Assembly: GCF_005771435.1 (NCBI RefSeq)
Contig: NZ_VANI01000007.1
Location: forward strand, 1 to 64,000
Length of the DNA: 64,000 bases
Reading direction: 5' to 3'
From: Microbulbifer harenosus
Lineage (GTDB): Bacteria; Pseudomonadota; Gammaproteobacteria; Pseudomonadales; Cellvibrionaceae
The notes under the pieces are model-generated. The model did no database searches, was not told where the DNA came from, and saw only the letters and a list, made by a program, of their open reading frames with translations. Below are positions 40,260 through 49,955 of the stretch, in pieces (the first letter of the stretch is position 1; each line of letters begins with the position of its first letter). The translations under genes were made by a program, and so were the position numbers.

Positions 40260-42464
40260 ATGCGGAATCGTTACGGGTCTGTTCAACGGTATTGCGCTGT
40301 ATCGCTTTTTGCGATGCTCATTCTGCTACTTGTCTCCGCCTGCGGCAGGCAGGCGGAGACAGACAGACCCGCCTACCCTGACGGTGTCCCCTTTATCAAT
40401 TACATCGAGACCGGTGATCTCAGTGAGATCAAGAAGCGTGGGATTATTCGCTTCGTCAATATATCCGGTCCCGAGGAAGACATGCTGCCGCGCGACAGTA
40501 TAGTCACCCTCAGGAGTCTTGAGCTCGCCAACAAGCTGGCGGAAAAGTTGAAGCTCGAACCTCAGTGGGTCAAAGCCGATTCCCCCCAGCAAGCGCTCGA
40601 ACTGGTGCAGGCCGGCAAGGCCGACGTGGCGGCCTATACCCTGACCGACACACCGGCGCACCGGGAGCTGGTGGATTTTACCGTGCCGCTGATGCAAGCC
40701 CGCCACAAACTGGTTACCGGTAAAGATGGTCCGGACATCAACGATCCCAAGCGGCTCCACGACGTCGAACTGATCGTACATCCGGGCTCTTCCTACGTGG
40801 ATACCGCCAACCGCCTGCTTGCGGAGTTACCTCAGGCAAATCTGTCCATTGTGAAAGTGGCGACCTATGAGAATCGCGATGTCCTGGCGGATCTACTGAA
40901 CGAAAAAGACAACCGCGTAGCCATCCTCGATGACTTTATCGCCGATGATATGCGTAATTATCGAGACGATGTACGCATCGGGGCCAACGTCTCGGAGAGT
41001 GAAAACATCGCCTGGGCAGTGCGCAAGGATTCAAAGCAACTGCTCGCTACCGTCAACAACTTCCTCACCAGGAACCTGGTCAAAGCGCCGAATGATCGCA
41101 TTGCCAATTGGAAAGAGATCAAACAGTCCGGCGTCATCCGTTTTCTGACCTATAACCGCCCCTCGGTGTACTACCTCTGGAAAGGCGTGCTGATGGGCAT
41201 TGATTACGACCTCGCCAAGGCCTTCGCCGATAAACACGGGTTGCAGCTGCAGGTGATCGTCGTCCCCTATGACGAAACACTTATCGACTGGCTGAAAGCC
41301 GGTCGCGGGGACTTTGCCGGCGCCCTCAAAAATATCACCCAGGAGCGCATAGACCAGGGCATTGCTTTCACCACGTCCTACCGGGAAACCCCGGAACAGG
41401 TGGTGAGCAACCGCAAGAAACCCAAGATCGAACAGGTCCAGGATCTGGCCGGGCGCACGCTGACCCTGCGCGCCTATTCACCGTTCATCGCCACCGGTCG
41501 CGCGCTGGAACGCAGCGGCATCGACGTGAACGTCGAAGTTGCGCCACCGGAAATGTCCATTGCGGAGATCGTCGCCAAGATTGCCGCGGGGGAGCTCGAT
41601 GCCACCATCATCGACTCCGACGACATCCTGATGGCCGCGTCACTGCAAGCCGATCTGCTGCCGGGCACCCTGGTCAGCGACCCGAGACCCCAGGGCTGGA
41701 TGGTGATGCCGCAGAACCGGGAGCTGCTGAAAAAGCTCGATATCTTCCTGGCCAAATACCGCAAGACAGAGCAGTACCAGCAGAAAATTGCCGCCTATTT
41801 CGAACCGAATAAGCGATTTACCCAACGGGTTTCCGCGCGGGTTATTCCGGGCAAAGATCTGTCGCCCTACGACGAGCTGGTAAAAAATTCCTCCGTGGAG
41901 CACGGATTCGACTGGCGCCTTCTCGTCGCGCAGATGTGGCAGGAAAGCAACTTCAATCCCAAGGCCGTCTCGCCGGTGGGTGCACAGGGCCTGATGCAGG
42001 TAATGCCGGCAACGGGAGAGGAAATGGGTTACCCACCGCCGCTGTTCGAACCGGACCGCAATATCCAGGCCGGCGTTAAATACCTGCACTGGGTGCGCGA
42101 TCGCTTTGAACCGACACTGCCGACCATCGAGAAACTCTGGTTTACCCTCGCCTCCTACAATGCGGGCTATGGCCATCTGCTCGACGCCCGTCGGCTGGCG
42201 GCGGAGTTGGGGCTGGATCCGAATGTATGGTTCGGCAATGTCGAGGTGGCGATGCTGAAACTGTCTGAGCCCCAATACTTTACCAAGGCCCGCTACGGCT
42301 ACGTGCGCGGTGCGGAACCGGCCCAGTATGTGCGCAATATCAGCGGTCTTTACAACGCCTATGCCGACATCGCCAGTGGCGACATCAGCGTACATGAACC
42401 TCAGCCTTTCTTTGGCGCGCCGACAGTGACGCCCCCATGGCGCTCCCAACGGCAACAGCCTTAA
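40260..42464 (+). CDS. MltF-like lytic transglycosylase with two solute-binding domains
   Basis: The predicted lipoprotein of 734 residues has lipobox LLVSAC (Cys28), a first type 3 solute-binding-like domain (about 55-280), a second one (about 285-515), and a C-terminal SLT lysozyme-like domain (about 540-700). The catalytic glutamate is Glu562 in MWQESNFNPKAV, followed by GAQGLMQVMPATG. MltF of E. coli has only one binding domain before the SLT domain. Lytic transglycosylases cut glycan strands to anhydroMurNAc ends, the substrate source for AnmK. The start at 40260 lies nine bases after GAGG. Confidence 0.85.
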   Translation: MRNRYGSVQRYCAVSLFAMLILLLVSACGRQAETDRPAYPDGVPFINYIETGDLSEIKKRGIIRFVNISGPEEDMLPRDSIVTLRSLELANKLAEKLKLEPQWVKADSPQQALELVQAGKADVAAYTLTDTPAHRELVDFTVPLMQARHKLVTGKDGPDINDPKRLHDVELIVHPGSSYVDTANRLLAELPQANLSIVKVATYENRDVLADLLNEKDNRVAILDDFIADDMRNYRDDVRIGANVSESENIAWAVRKDSKQLLATVNNFLTRNLVKAPNDRIANWKEIKQSGVIRFLTYNRPSVYYLWKGVLMGIDYDLAKAFADKHGLQLQVIVVPYDETLIDWLKAGRGDFAGALKNITQERIDQGIAFTTSYRETPEQVVSNRKKPKIEQVQDLAGRTLTLRAYSPFIATGRALERSGIDVNVEVAPPEMSIAEIVAKIAAGELDATIIDSDDILMAASLQADLLPGTLVSDPRPQGWMVMPQNRELLKKLDIFLAKYRKTEQYQQKIAAYFEPNKRFTQRVSARVIPGKDLSPYDELVKNSSVEHGFDWRLLVAQMWQESNFNPKAVSPVGAQGLMQVMPATGEEMGYPPPLFEPDRNIQAGVKYLHWVRDRFEPTLPTIEKLWFTLASYNAGYGHLLDARRLAAELGLDPNVWFGNVEVAMLKLSEPQYFTKARYGYVRGAEPAQYVRNISGLYNAYADIASGDISVHEPQPFFGAPTVTPPWRSQRQQP

Positions 42465-42614
42465 TGACAGCCTTAATGGATGGACGCTGCGGTACCTGAA
42501 AAGTAGCAGGCCGGGCGTGGGTGCCTCTCAGCGTTCGCCGCCTCATCTCCAGCCGCAGGTCGCAGAAACGATAACAACAATTGCCATTTGCAGTGGCGTT
42601 GCCGCCTCACAAGT

Positions 42615-42629
42615 TGATATGATGTATCA
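42615..42629. promoter_or_regulatory. Putative Zur box 1, before the first TonB receptor
   Basis: TGATATGATGTATCA fits TGnTA-N5-TATCn. The wider stretch 42617-42632 is a dyad with arms ATATGAT/ATCATAT. It lies 26 bp before the receptor ATG, where binding would block transcription. A zur-like gene is in this window and two related sites occur at 49855 and 63028. Assignment to Zur is inference; Fur would favour a different 19-bp pattern. Confidence 0.55.
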
Positions 42630-42654
42630 TATTTTTAAATCAACGGCGCCACCA

Positions 42655-44790
42655 ATGTCCCAACACGTGCAATTTTTCCACTTACCAACGATGACCACCG
42701 CCGCTCTTCTCCTTGGCCTCTGGCAAAGCGCCTGCGCCCAGGAAACAGACAACGACGACAGGGTTGAGGAAGAAGTTGTCGTCATTGCGCAAAAGCAGCC
42801 CTACCGCGGTGACGTTAACCCTGAGTCCCTGCCGCAGTCTGTGCAGATCCTTTCCGGCGACTTGCTCGCCGCGCAGGGCATTACGGACCTGCAGTCCGCC
42901 CTGGATCTCGCGGGGAGCGTGGCGCGGCAGAATGATCTCGGCGGCATCCAGACCACCTATGCGATCCGCGGATTTGCCGGGGATGAAAGCATGCCCAGTG
43001 GTTATCTGGTCAATGGTTTTAGCGCGGGGCGCGGCTTTAGCGGACTCAGAGACGTCTCGAACGTCGAGCGGATGGAAATAATGAAAGGGCCGGGATCCGC
43101 GCTCTATGGACGCAGTGAACCCGGTGGCACCATCAATCTCGTCACCAAGAAACCGCAGTTTACAACCGAAGGTTACCTGCAGGCTTCAGCGGGCAGCTAC
43201 GACAGCTACCGCCTGGAAGGCGACTATACCGGGCCGCTGAACGAGAACATCGCCTACCGTATCAACGGTGCCGTTGCCGATTCCACCGGTTTCCGCCATA
43301 CCCAACCGCGCAAATACGCACTGGCCCCCTCCGTGCTGTTCCATCTCTCCGAGCACACGACACTCTCCTACGAACTGGAACTGGTGCGGCAACAGGCACT
43401 GTTCGACCGCGGTATTGTCGCAGTCGGTGGCGACCCGGATGTATTGCCGGTCACCCGATATCTTGGTGATCCGGAAAACGGCCCCTCGGAAATCCGTGCG
43501 GCGGGCCACCAGATGGTGCTTCAGCACGAACTGCAAAACGGGTGGACGCTGCTCGGCGGCCTGGGCTACCGGGATTCAACGCTGACCAGTTACTCGGCGG
43601 ATGCAGAACTTTCCGACGGCCGGCAGCTCCTGTTGACCGATGGCCGCACCCTGACCCGCCAGCGCCGCTCGCGAGATTACGCCGCGGACGATCTTTCCGG
43701 CAGACTGGAACTGACCGGCAGCCTCGCCACCGGGCCGTTGACCCACCACCTGCTGCTGGGCGCCGATGCCTATGAATTCGAACTCGACTTTTCCCTCGGC
43801 CGCTGGCGCGTGGATTACGGATCCATGGATCCCACCTATGCCATCGATATCTTTAACCCGGACTACACCGGTGTGCGTCCACAGCCGGCACCCCAGATCA
43901 ATCAACTGCAGGTGCAGCGCACCCGTGGGATCTACCTCCAGGACCAGATAGACCTGACGGACCAGTGGAAAATGCTGCTGGGCGTACGCTTTGATGATTT
44001 CGACCAGAGCATCGACGACCGCCTGAGTGGGCTGCGCAGTACCATGGCACAGACCGCTACCAGCCCCCGCGCCGGACTGGTGTTTGAAGCCACACCCGAG
44101 CTGTCGATTTACGCCAGTTTCTCCGAGGGATTCCGCCCCAACACAGGCTCCGATTACTACGGCACCGCGTTCGATCCGGAGGAGAGCAGTTCCTATGAAA
44201 CCGGAATCAAGGCCGCCACCGAAGACGGCCGTACCACCGCTACCCTGGCCCTGTTCCGCGCCAAGAAATCCAATGTACTGACCGCGGATCCCGCTAACCC
44301 GGGTTTTTCCGCCGCGCTGGGTGAGGCCCAGAGTGAAGGGGTGGAAGTGGATCTGAGTGCAGAGCTCGCGCGCAACCTGAACCTGATATTCTCCTACGCC
44401 TATGTCGACGCAGAAACCAGTAACGATGTGGTCAATCTGGACTGGGGTGTGGAAATTCCAGCGGGCAGCCGCCTGATCAATATTCCACAGCACGCCGGTC
44501 ATCTGTCACTATCGCAGGACTTTACCATTGCCGGCGCGCCGGCTTCCGTGCGCCTGGGTGTGCAATATGTAGACGAGCGCCTGGGGGAAACTGTGGATCC
44601 GGATTATGTGCTGCCGGCCTACACACTGCTCAACCTGTCGGGTTCGTACACACCCGCCGCCAAGGTGGCGCTGTTTGCCCATATCGACAACCTGCTGGAT
44701 GAGCGCCATTACGTCAGTTCCTATCACAAGTTGTGGACCATGCCGGGAGCACCGCGCACATTCAGCGTCGGCATCCGCTACGATCTGTAG
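42655..44790 (+). CDS. TonB-dependent siderophore/metallophore receptor 1
   Basis: The outer-membrane receptor has 711 residues. It has a signal peptide ending in CAQ, a TonB-box-like EEEVVVIA, and a plug domain with QSVQILSGDLLAAQGITDLQ, IRGFAG and the strong RMEIMKGPGSALYGRSEPGG motif. A 22-strand barrel with C-terminal aromatic-type ending follows (FSVGIRYDL). It belongs to the siderophore-receptor group. The ATG at 42655 follows a possible Zur box, so the cargo is more likely a zinc complex than ferric siderophore. It is followed at 36 bp by the DUF1624 gene. Confidence 0.9.
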   Translation: MSQHVQFFHLPTMTTAALLLGLWQSACAQETDNDDRVEEEVVVIAQKQPYRGDVNPESLPQSVQILSGDLLAAQGITDLQSALDLAGSVARQNDLGGIQTTYAIRGFAGDESMPSGYLVNGFSAGRGFSGLRDVSNVERMEIMKGPGSALYGRSEPGGTINLVTKKPQFTTEGYLQASAGSYDSYRLEGDYTGPLNENIAYRINGAVADSTGFRHTQPRKYALAPSVLFHLSEHTTLSYELELVRQQALFDRGIVAVGGDPDVLPVTRYLGDPENGPSEIRAAGHQMVLQHELQNGWTLLGGLGYRDSTLTSYSADAELSDGRQLLLTDGRTLTRQRRSRDYAADDLSGRLELTGSLATGPLTHHLLLGADAYEFELDFSLGRWRVDYGSMDPTYAIDIFNPDYTGVRPQPAPQINQLQVQRTRGIYLQDQIDLTDQWKMLLGVRFDDFDQSIDDRLSGLRSTMAQTATSPRAGLVFEATPELSIYASFSEGFRPNTGSDYYGTAFDPEESSSYETGIKAATEDGRTTATLALFRAKKSNVLTADPANPGFSAALGEAQSEGVEVDLSAELARNLNLIFSYAYVDAETSNDVVNLDWGVEIPAGSRLINIPQHAGHLSLSQDFTIAGAPASVRLGVQYVDERLGETVDPDYVLPAYTLLNLSGSYTPAAKVALFAHIDNLLDERHYVSSYHKLWTMPGAPRTFSVGIRYDL

Positions 44791-44826
44791 ACCCGATTTC
44801 GAAACAACGGTACCAAGAAGCTCAAA

Positions 44827-46008
44827 ATGACCGCTGTATCCACGTTTTCTGCAAGCACCGGTGCTGGCGCAGTTGTGAATAAATCGCGTATTGCCTCTAT
44901 CGATATCATGCGCGGTCTGGTGATCGTGCTGATGCTGATCGACCATGTGCGCGAACGGTTCTATCTGCACATGCAGGTATCCGATCCCATGGACGTGCCC
45001 AATACCGATCCCGCGTTGTTCTTTACCCGGCTGTCTGCACATATCTGTGCGCCGACCTTCGTATTTCTGACCGGACTCTCGGCCTGGCTGTATGCCCATC
45101 CGAGCCGGGGTGGGGTGCGCTCGCCCAGCGGGTTTCTGTTCAAACGCGGATTGTTCCTGGTTTTGCTGGAAGTGACCCTGGTGAACTTTTCCTGGGCCGG
45201 AAGCTTCGGCACGTTCTGGCTGCAGGTAATCTGGGCAATCGGCCTCAGCATGATGGCCCTGTCCCTGATCGTGAAATGTCCGCGCTGGGCAATCGGGGCA
45301 ATCGGCTTCGCCATCGTGTTTGGCCACAATCTGCTTACACCGGTTGGCTTCCAGCCCGGTGAGTTTGGCTACAGCCTGTGGACCATACTGCACGACCGCG
45401 GTTTCCTGCTGGACACCGGGGCACTGCGGATCAAGATCAGTTATCCGCTATTGCCGTGGATCGGGGTGATTGCGCTGGGGTACTTTGCCGGACCCCTGTA
45501 TGCGCGTACCACAGATGCGTTTGCCCGCCGCAAAACGTTGGTAGCCATGGGATTGGGTTGCCTGGCACTGTTGCTGGTGTTGCGCGGTTTCAATATTTAC
45601 GGTGAAACCCTGCCGTGGGTGGCCGGCGAAACCGCTCTGCAGACCGCAATGTCGTTCGTCAACTTCACCAAGTATCCACCTTCCCTGGACTTCCTGTTGC
45701 TGACACTGGGCATTGCCTTCCTGTTGCTGGCCTGGTTTGAAAACCGACAGGGCAAATTGATGGACGTGCTGGAAGTGTTCGGCTCAGCCCCGATGTTTTT
45801 CTATATCCTCCATCTCTATGTACTGCTTATTCTCTATCAGATAGTGATCGCGGTAGCCGGACCCAATCACGGTGACCTGTTTGGCGTCGACCATATCTGG
45901 TGGGTCTGGATCATCTCCGCGGCGCTTACTCTGGTGCTCTATTTCCCCACGAAAGCCTTCGCGCGCTTCAAACACTCGACCAGTATGGGCTGGGTAAAGT
46001 ACTTCTGA
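44827..46008 (+). CDS. DUF1624 (HGSNAT-like) membrane protein
   Basis: The polytopic protein of 393 residues has about ten membrane helices. It matches DUF1624, related to heparan-alpha-glucosaminide N-acetyltransferase, with its start IASIDIMRGLVIVLMLIDHV, the FTRLSAHICAPTFVFLTGLS segment and the C-terminal FYILHLYVLLI. Members are thought to move acyl groups across the membrane. It is the second gene behind receptor 1 and probably shares its control. A role in modifying an envelope component or a metallophore under zinc starvation is only inference. Confidence 0.8.
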   Translation: MTAVSTFSASTGAGAVVNKSRIASIDIMRGLVIVLMLIDHVRERFYLHMQVSDPMDVPNTDPALFFTRLSAHICAPTFVFLTGLSAWLYAHPSRGGVRSPSGFLFKRGLFLVLLEVTLVNFSWAGSFGTFWLQVIWAIGLSMMALSLIVKCPRWAIGAIGFAIVFGHNLLTPVGFQPGEFGYSLWTILHDRGFLLDTGALRIKISYPLLPWIGVIALGYFAGPLYARTTDAFARRKTLVAMGLGCLALLLVLRGFNIYGETLPWVAGETALQTAMSFVNFTKYPPSLDFLLLTLGIAFLLLAWFENRQGKLMDVLEVFGSAPMFFYILHLYVLLILYQIVIAVAGPNHGDLFGVDHIWWVWIISAALTLVLYFPTKAFARFKHSTSMGWVKYF

Positions 46009-46036
46009 GCGGTGACGATTAGCGATCCGCGCGGAA

Positions 46037-46088
46037 CGCTCGGTAACAACGGAAAAAACCAAAGCCTTCACGCCGAGCGTTAAAAAAA
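46037..46088 (+). terminator. Terminator-like dyads between convergent genes
   Basis: AACGCTCGG (46037-46045) pairs with CCGAGCGTT (46073-46081), followed by an A-run, which makes it a terminator on the minus strand and a weak one on the plus strand. A further stem, GCGCCTC/GAGGCGC (46125-46150), lies next to the permease stop. Both sit between the DUF1624 gene and the ABC operon. Confidence 0.5.
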
Positions 46089-46167
46089 CAGCCTGTTAAA
46101 ACCGCTGAACCGGGCCAGTGGATCGCGCCTCACCCTTCCCGGCGAGGCGCGAGTTCCAAAGTAAAAA

Positions 46168-47592
46168 TTAAGCGACCCTGTCGATCACCGCCAAATCCGC
46201 TTCGACCCTTCGTGAGTGGTGCCGCTTCGAAACCGCGCCACTGGCGTCTAACCAACGCAGGCGCGCCATCCCGATCAAGAACACGATCCCCCCCAGCAGC
46301 ATTACCCCCAGCAACTGTGCGCCAATGGATACCGTATCCGTTGCGCGCGGCGCAAACACCGGGCGCGAGGAGAAGTCCTCTCGCTGGAGAGGTTTATCGG
46401 TAAACAGATAGCCGTAGAAAAATTGACGAATCTCCCGGTGAAATTCCGCAATTCGATCCTGGTAGGCCAGTTGCGCTGTCAGGTCTGTTGCGGCTATGCG
46501 ATGCAAAGCCGCCTGTGCGCCGACGCTCGGCAACAGCCAACCAAGATGCTCGGTCCACCGCTGGCGCGCTTCCAGGCCAGTGCGGTAGGCCCGTACTTTT
46601 TCCGCGACGCTCTCGTCCCCCACCTGATGGAATGCCAGATACCATTTCCAGTGAAAACCCTCCGGTAGCGGAGCGGTATCTCGCCACTGCGGGTGGTGCT
46701 CAAAGAACTGCTGCATCGTCTCCTGCCGCGGTACTTCCCAGGCACCGTGCACAGTTTCGCGTTGCGCAAGCATCAGATCGACCCCCTGCTGTACCGGGAT
46801 ACTGCGGGTAATCGCCATATTGGCAAGGGTCGGCAGCACAAGGGTCAGCAGCGTCCAGGCGCCCATCAGTGCCGTGGCATTGGCGGCGGAGGACCAGCCG
46901 CGGGACGACACCCACAGTGACAACCCGACACAGAACGCCAGGTAACTGGCCGTAATCAACAGCGCAACAGCGATGGCAACCGTGGCGGTACCGGATGCCA
47001 GTGCGCCCACGAGTAACGGTAGCGCCAGCGCGGCAAACAGCAATCCATAGCGCAGTGCGGCGCGACGCCGCCACAGGACACCCGCGCCAGGTATCGACAG
47101 CAATAGGCGGAGGCGCCCGGACTGGCGCTCGCCGGAAACCAGGTCGTGCAACAGCGCAATGGCGAACAGCGGCGACAGATAGATCAGCACGAAAGCAAAA
47201 TCGAACCGGCCCGGCAGGGCGAGTTCGGGGTTGAATGTTTCGCCATCGTAAATCTGCGCCTGCAATCCCAACGCACGGATGCGCAGTACGTAGGGCGCCA
47301 CGTCGCGCATGCCCATTGCCATATACGCCGCATCCGAGGGCGGATCCCAGGTATTAAAAAAGGTGTAGTAGGCAAAGCTGCCGGCATCGCCACTGTCCGC
47401 GTAACGATCCGCAACCGCTTCGGCGTCTTTCTGTTGTAATTCCGCCAACCGCTCGATGGTGTGGCGCTGCTGCGCCACCTGCTGCAGCCCCAGCCACACC
47501 GCCAGCGAGGATAACAGCAGCAGTAACAGCAGCGCGCACGACGAGAGTCGCGAACGGAAAATCAGTCGCAACTCATTGGAAAGTAATTTCAT
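46168..47592 (-). CDS. ABC-2 type permease, DUF3526 group (second permease)
   Basis: The inner-membrane protein of 474 residues has six or more helices and a large loop between helix 1 and 2 (about residues 35-170) that would lie in the periplasm, the pattern of DUF3526 permeases. It starts MKLLSNELRLIFRSRLSSC. The ATG overlaps the stop of the preceding permease gene (ATGA), so it is the third gene of a tight operon: ATPase, permease, permease. The two permeases are similar in plan and probably form a heterodimer. The substrate is not known. Confidence 0.85.
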   Translation of the reverse strand: MKLLSNELRLIFRSRLSSCALLLLLLLSSLAVWLGLQQVAQQRHTIERLAELQQKDAEAVADRYADSGDAGSFAYYTFFNTWDPPSDAAYMAMGMRDVAPYVLRIRALGLQAQIYDGETFNPELALPGRFDFAFVLIYLSPLFAIALLHDLVSGERQSGRLRLLLSIPGAGVLWRRRAALRYGLLFAALALPLLVGALASGTATVAIAVALLITASYLAFCVGLSLWVSSRGWSSAANATALMGAWTLLTLVLPTLANMAITRSIPVQQGVDLMLAQRETVHGAWEVPRQETMQQFFEHHPQWRDTAPLPEGFHWKWYLAFHQVGDESVAEKVRAYRTGLEARQRWTEHLGWLLPSVGAQAALHRIAATDLTAQLAYQDRIAEFHREIRQFFYGYLFTDKPLQREDFSSRPVFAPRATDTVSIGAQLLGVMLLGGIVFLIGMARLRWLDASGAVSKRHHSRRVEADLAVIDRVA

Positions 47593-49019
47593 CTTGCCAT
47601 CCTCCCCAGGCGAGTACCTGCCACGCGAATCAACATCGCAAATGCCATCAGCCAACACAACAACACCAAGCCCGCCGGCAGTGCGCGGTCGAGGACATTG
47701 CCTGGCGGCGCAGGACGAAATTCAAACTCCGGGAATGCCTGCCAATGAGTATGTGAAATGCGATTTTCTTTCTTCGGATTGGTATCGTCGGCGTAAACCA
47801 GTTCATCCACCTGCAGCTGGTTGAGCCCCTGGATCAGCTGGTAACGGTAATCCTCTCCCTGGCGGAGAAACCGCTGGAAGTTTTCCAGATCGGTTCCCGC
47901 AGCCGTCATCGACAACCGGCGCAAGGCCAGCGTCGGGCTAAGCCAGGAAAAGTGATCCACCAGTGCATTCTGCTGACGCTGAAGTTCGAACAATGCCTCC
48001 GCATAGCGGTTGAACAGCGCGCTGGAAGCGCGCTCCCCCTCCATACCCACCAGTCCCTTGTAGTTGACTGGAAGATCCTCAATGCGCGTCACCCCGTATT
48101 TTTCCAATACCTGTGCGCGAAAAGCGGAGAAGTATGGATCGTCGGGATTGTGAGCGTCACCGAGTTCCTTGTACTCGCGCTCGGCGTTGATCGCGCTTTC
48201 AAAGCGCGTCGGCAACGGCACGCTAGTATTCACCAGATCCGGAAGCCAGCGAGGTAACAGAATCACCAACACGGCCCAGGCCACCAGCAGAGCGAGCAGC
48301 GCATCGCGACCCCGCTGGAACTGGCTGGAAACTACCACGACCACCAGTGCCCACAGCAACAACCAACCGACATAGGCCACAGCCAGCAACAGTGCCTGCT
48401 CCCACGGCGCGTGCCCACTCACCCCAAGCCAGCCCAGTGCAAACAGGGCCGGCAGCACCGCCAGGCCGGCAAAGCCGCTGAGTGCAAGCAGCTTGCCTGC
48501 GACGATCTGCCTGCCAGCAATGCCCTGAGCCAGCAGCACCCGCAGTGTGCCGGACTCCCGTTCGCGCGCGACCGAGGCATGGCCGACAAAAATCAACAAC
48601 AGCGGCGCCAGTACCTGCAGCACAAAAGCCGGACTCAACAGACCGAAGCGCAGCAGCAGCGAAGACTGGCGGACATCGCCAAAGTTCGCCGTGTTCTGCC
48701 GATGCCCTTCCAGAAACAACGTATTGCCGGTGTACGCATCAATGCCGGGGTCGAAGGCCGCCAGCGGATTGACCGGACGGAACACAAAATGTCCGTAGTG
48801 CACGACCCGGTGCGGGTGCCGGTCCGGTTGCGCCTCAAACGCATGATTGGCCTGCGCCTGGTAATGGGCGCGCTCTGCGTTGGCACTGCGCTGATGCTCG
48901 TAGGCATTCAGTGCCGCGACCAGTGTCAGCAACACCAGGAGCAACAGCCCTGAAATTGCCACCCTGTCACGCAGCAGTAATCGCCATTCCTCGCGGGCGA
49001 TACGCGTCACCACCGTCAT
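47589..49019 (-). CDS. ABC-2 type permease, DUF3526 group (first permease)
   Basis: The 476-residue permease has an N-terminal helix in a segment starting VTRIAREEWRLLLRDRVAIS, a large periplasmic loop (about 40-130), and a membrane domain with ARERESGTLRVLLAQGIAGRQI at the cytoplasmic coupling region (given here as RERESGTLRVLLAQG). It overlaps the ATPase gene upstream and the second permease downstream by four bases each. DUF3526 ABC systems commonly neighbour TonB receptors for metallophores, as here; they are likely exporters or envelope-remodelling pumps more than importers. Confidence 0.85.
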   Translation of the reverse strand: MTVVTRIAREEWRLLLRDRVAISGLLLLVLLTLVAALNAYEHQRSANAERAHYQAQANHAFEAQPDRHPHRVVHYGHFVFRPVNPLAAFDPGIDAYTGNTLFLEGHRQNTANFGDVRQSSLLLRFGLLSPAFVLQVLAPLLLIFVGHASVARERESGTLRVLLAQGIAGRQIVAGKLLALSGFAGLAVLPALFALGWLGVSGHAPWEQALLLAVAYVGWLLLWALVVVVVSSQFQRGRDALLALLVAWAVLVILLPRWLPDLVNTSVPLPTRFESAINAEREYKELGDAHNPDDPYFSAFRAQVLEKYGVTRIEDLPVNYKGLVGMEGERASSALFNRYAEALFELQRQQNALVDHFSWLSPTLALRRLSMTAAGTDLENFQRFLRQGEDYRYQLIQGLNQLQVDELVYADDTNPKKENRISHTHWQAFPEFEFRPAPPGNVLDRALPAGLVLLCWLMAFAMLIRVAGTRLGRMAR

Positions 49020-49795
49020 GCCGCCTGCCCCGCGTAGCGCCGGTGCAGGTTGCGTACATCAAAACGTTCGCTACCTGTCGCGCCCTGTGCCGCAACCTCT
49101 TCCTGCAGAATTCCGGCATTGAGGAAACCGATACGGTCCGCCACCTCCGAAGCACTGAGCAGGTCGTGGGTTACCATCAGTGTGGCAATGCCTCTCGCTC
49201 GCAACAGCTCCAGCAGGCGATTAAATTCGTAGGTCGCCTTCGGGTCCAGACCCGATGTGGGTTCATCCAGAAGTAATGCCGGTACTCGCCGCGCGAGCGC
49301 CAGGGCAATGGCAACTTTTTGGCGCATCCCCTTGGAAAAGCCACCCATACGGCGGTCGAAAGCTGCGGCATCCAGTCCAGCGGCCAGCAGCGCCTGGTCG
49401 ATTTCCCCGGAGCCTGCACTCTGCCCTGCCAGATCGAGCAGATAGACCAGATTCTCGCGGGCACTAAGCTGCTCGTAAAAGGCCACATTCTCGGGAATAT
49501 ACGCCAGCTGACGCCGTGCGTCGGCCGCGCGCGCTACCGGATCAATACCGTTGACCCGCACACGTCCCGAGTCCGGCACCAAAAATCCGAGAAACAGGCT
49601 CAGAGTGGTGCTTTTGCCTGCGCCGTTGGCCCCCAGCAATGCGTAGACCTCACCGGGGCGAACGCTCAGGTCAAGCGACTGCAAGATTGGGCGGGCCCCA
49701 TAACTCGCGGAAACCCCAGCGGCTTCGAGGACATTCGAGGGCGTGTCGAGCGGGACCTTTTTCCCCGCGGTAAAAGTCGAGTGCTCAGAATTCAT
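49016..49795 (-). CDS. ABC transporter ATP-binding protein
   Basis: The ATPase subunit has 259 residues. It has Walker A GANGAGKST, signature FSKGMRQKVAIA (a variant of LSGGQ), Walker B ALLLDEPTSGLDP and the switch His in MVTHDLL. It belongs to the CcmA/NatA-like group that drives ABC-2 permeases. It is the first gene of the operon and is divergent from receptor 2; the shared space holds Zur box 2, which could control both directions. Confidence 0.92.
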   Translation of the reverse strand: MNSEHSTFTAGKKVPLDTPSNVLEAAGVSASYGARPILQSLDLSVRPGEVYALLGANGAGKSTTLSLFLGFLVPDSGRVRVNGIDPVARAADARRQLAYIPENVAFYEQLSARENLVYLLDLAGQSAGSGEIDQALLAAGLDAAAFDRRMGGFSKGMRQKVAIALALARRVPALLLDEPTSGLDPKATYEFNRLLELLRARGIATLMVTHDLLSASEVADRIGFLNAGILQEEVAAQGATGSERFDVRNLHRRYAGQAA

Positions 49796-49854
49796 GATGT
49801 TGCGCCTTTGTTCTCCGTGCCAGCACGTTGGTATTGCATTTACTCAATCAGAAA

Positions 49855-49869
49855 TGTTATATCATATCT
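49855..49869. promoter_or_regulatory. Putative Zur box 2, between ABC operon and second receptor
   Basis: TGTTATATCATATCT fits TGnTA-N5-TATCn. The overlapping 13-mer GTTATATCATATC matches the gammaproteobacterial Zur consensus GTTATA-N-TATAAC at ten of twelve fixed positions, the best of the three sites. It lies 60 bp before the ABC ATPase start and 87 bp before the receptor start, fitting divergent control. Confidence 0.65.
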
Positions 49870-49955
49870 TAATCGCGACAGGCCATACCTGAGTTACCGG
49901 CTCGAAAAATCACGCCTCGCCGCAACCATCGAAAATTTACAGGGATGTTACATAC

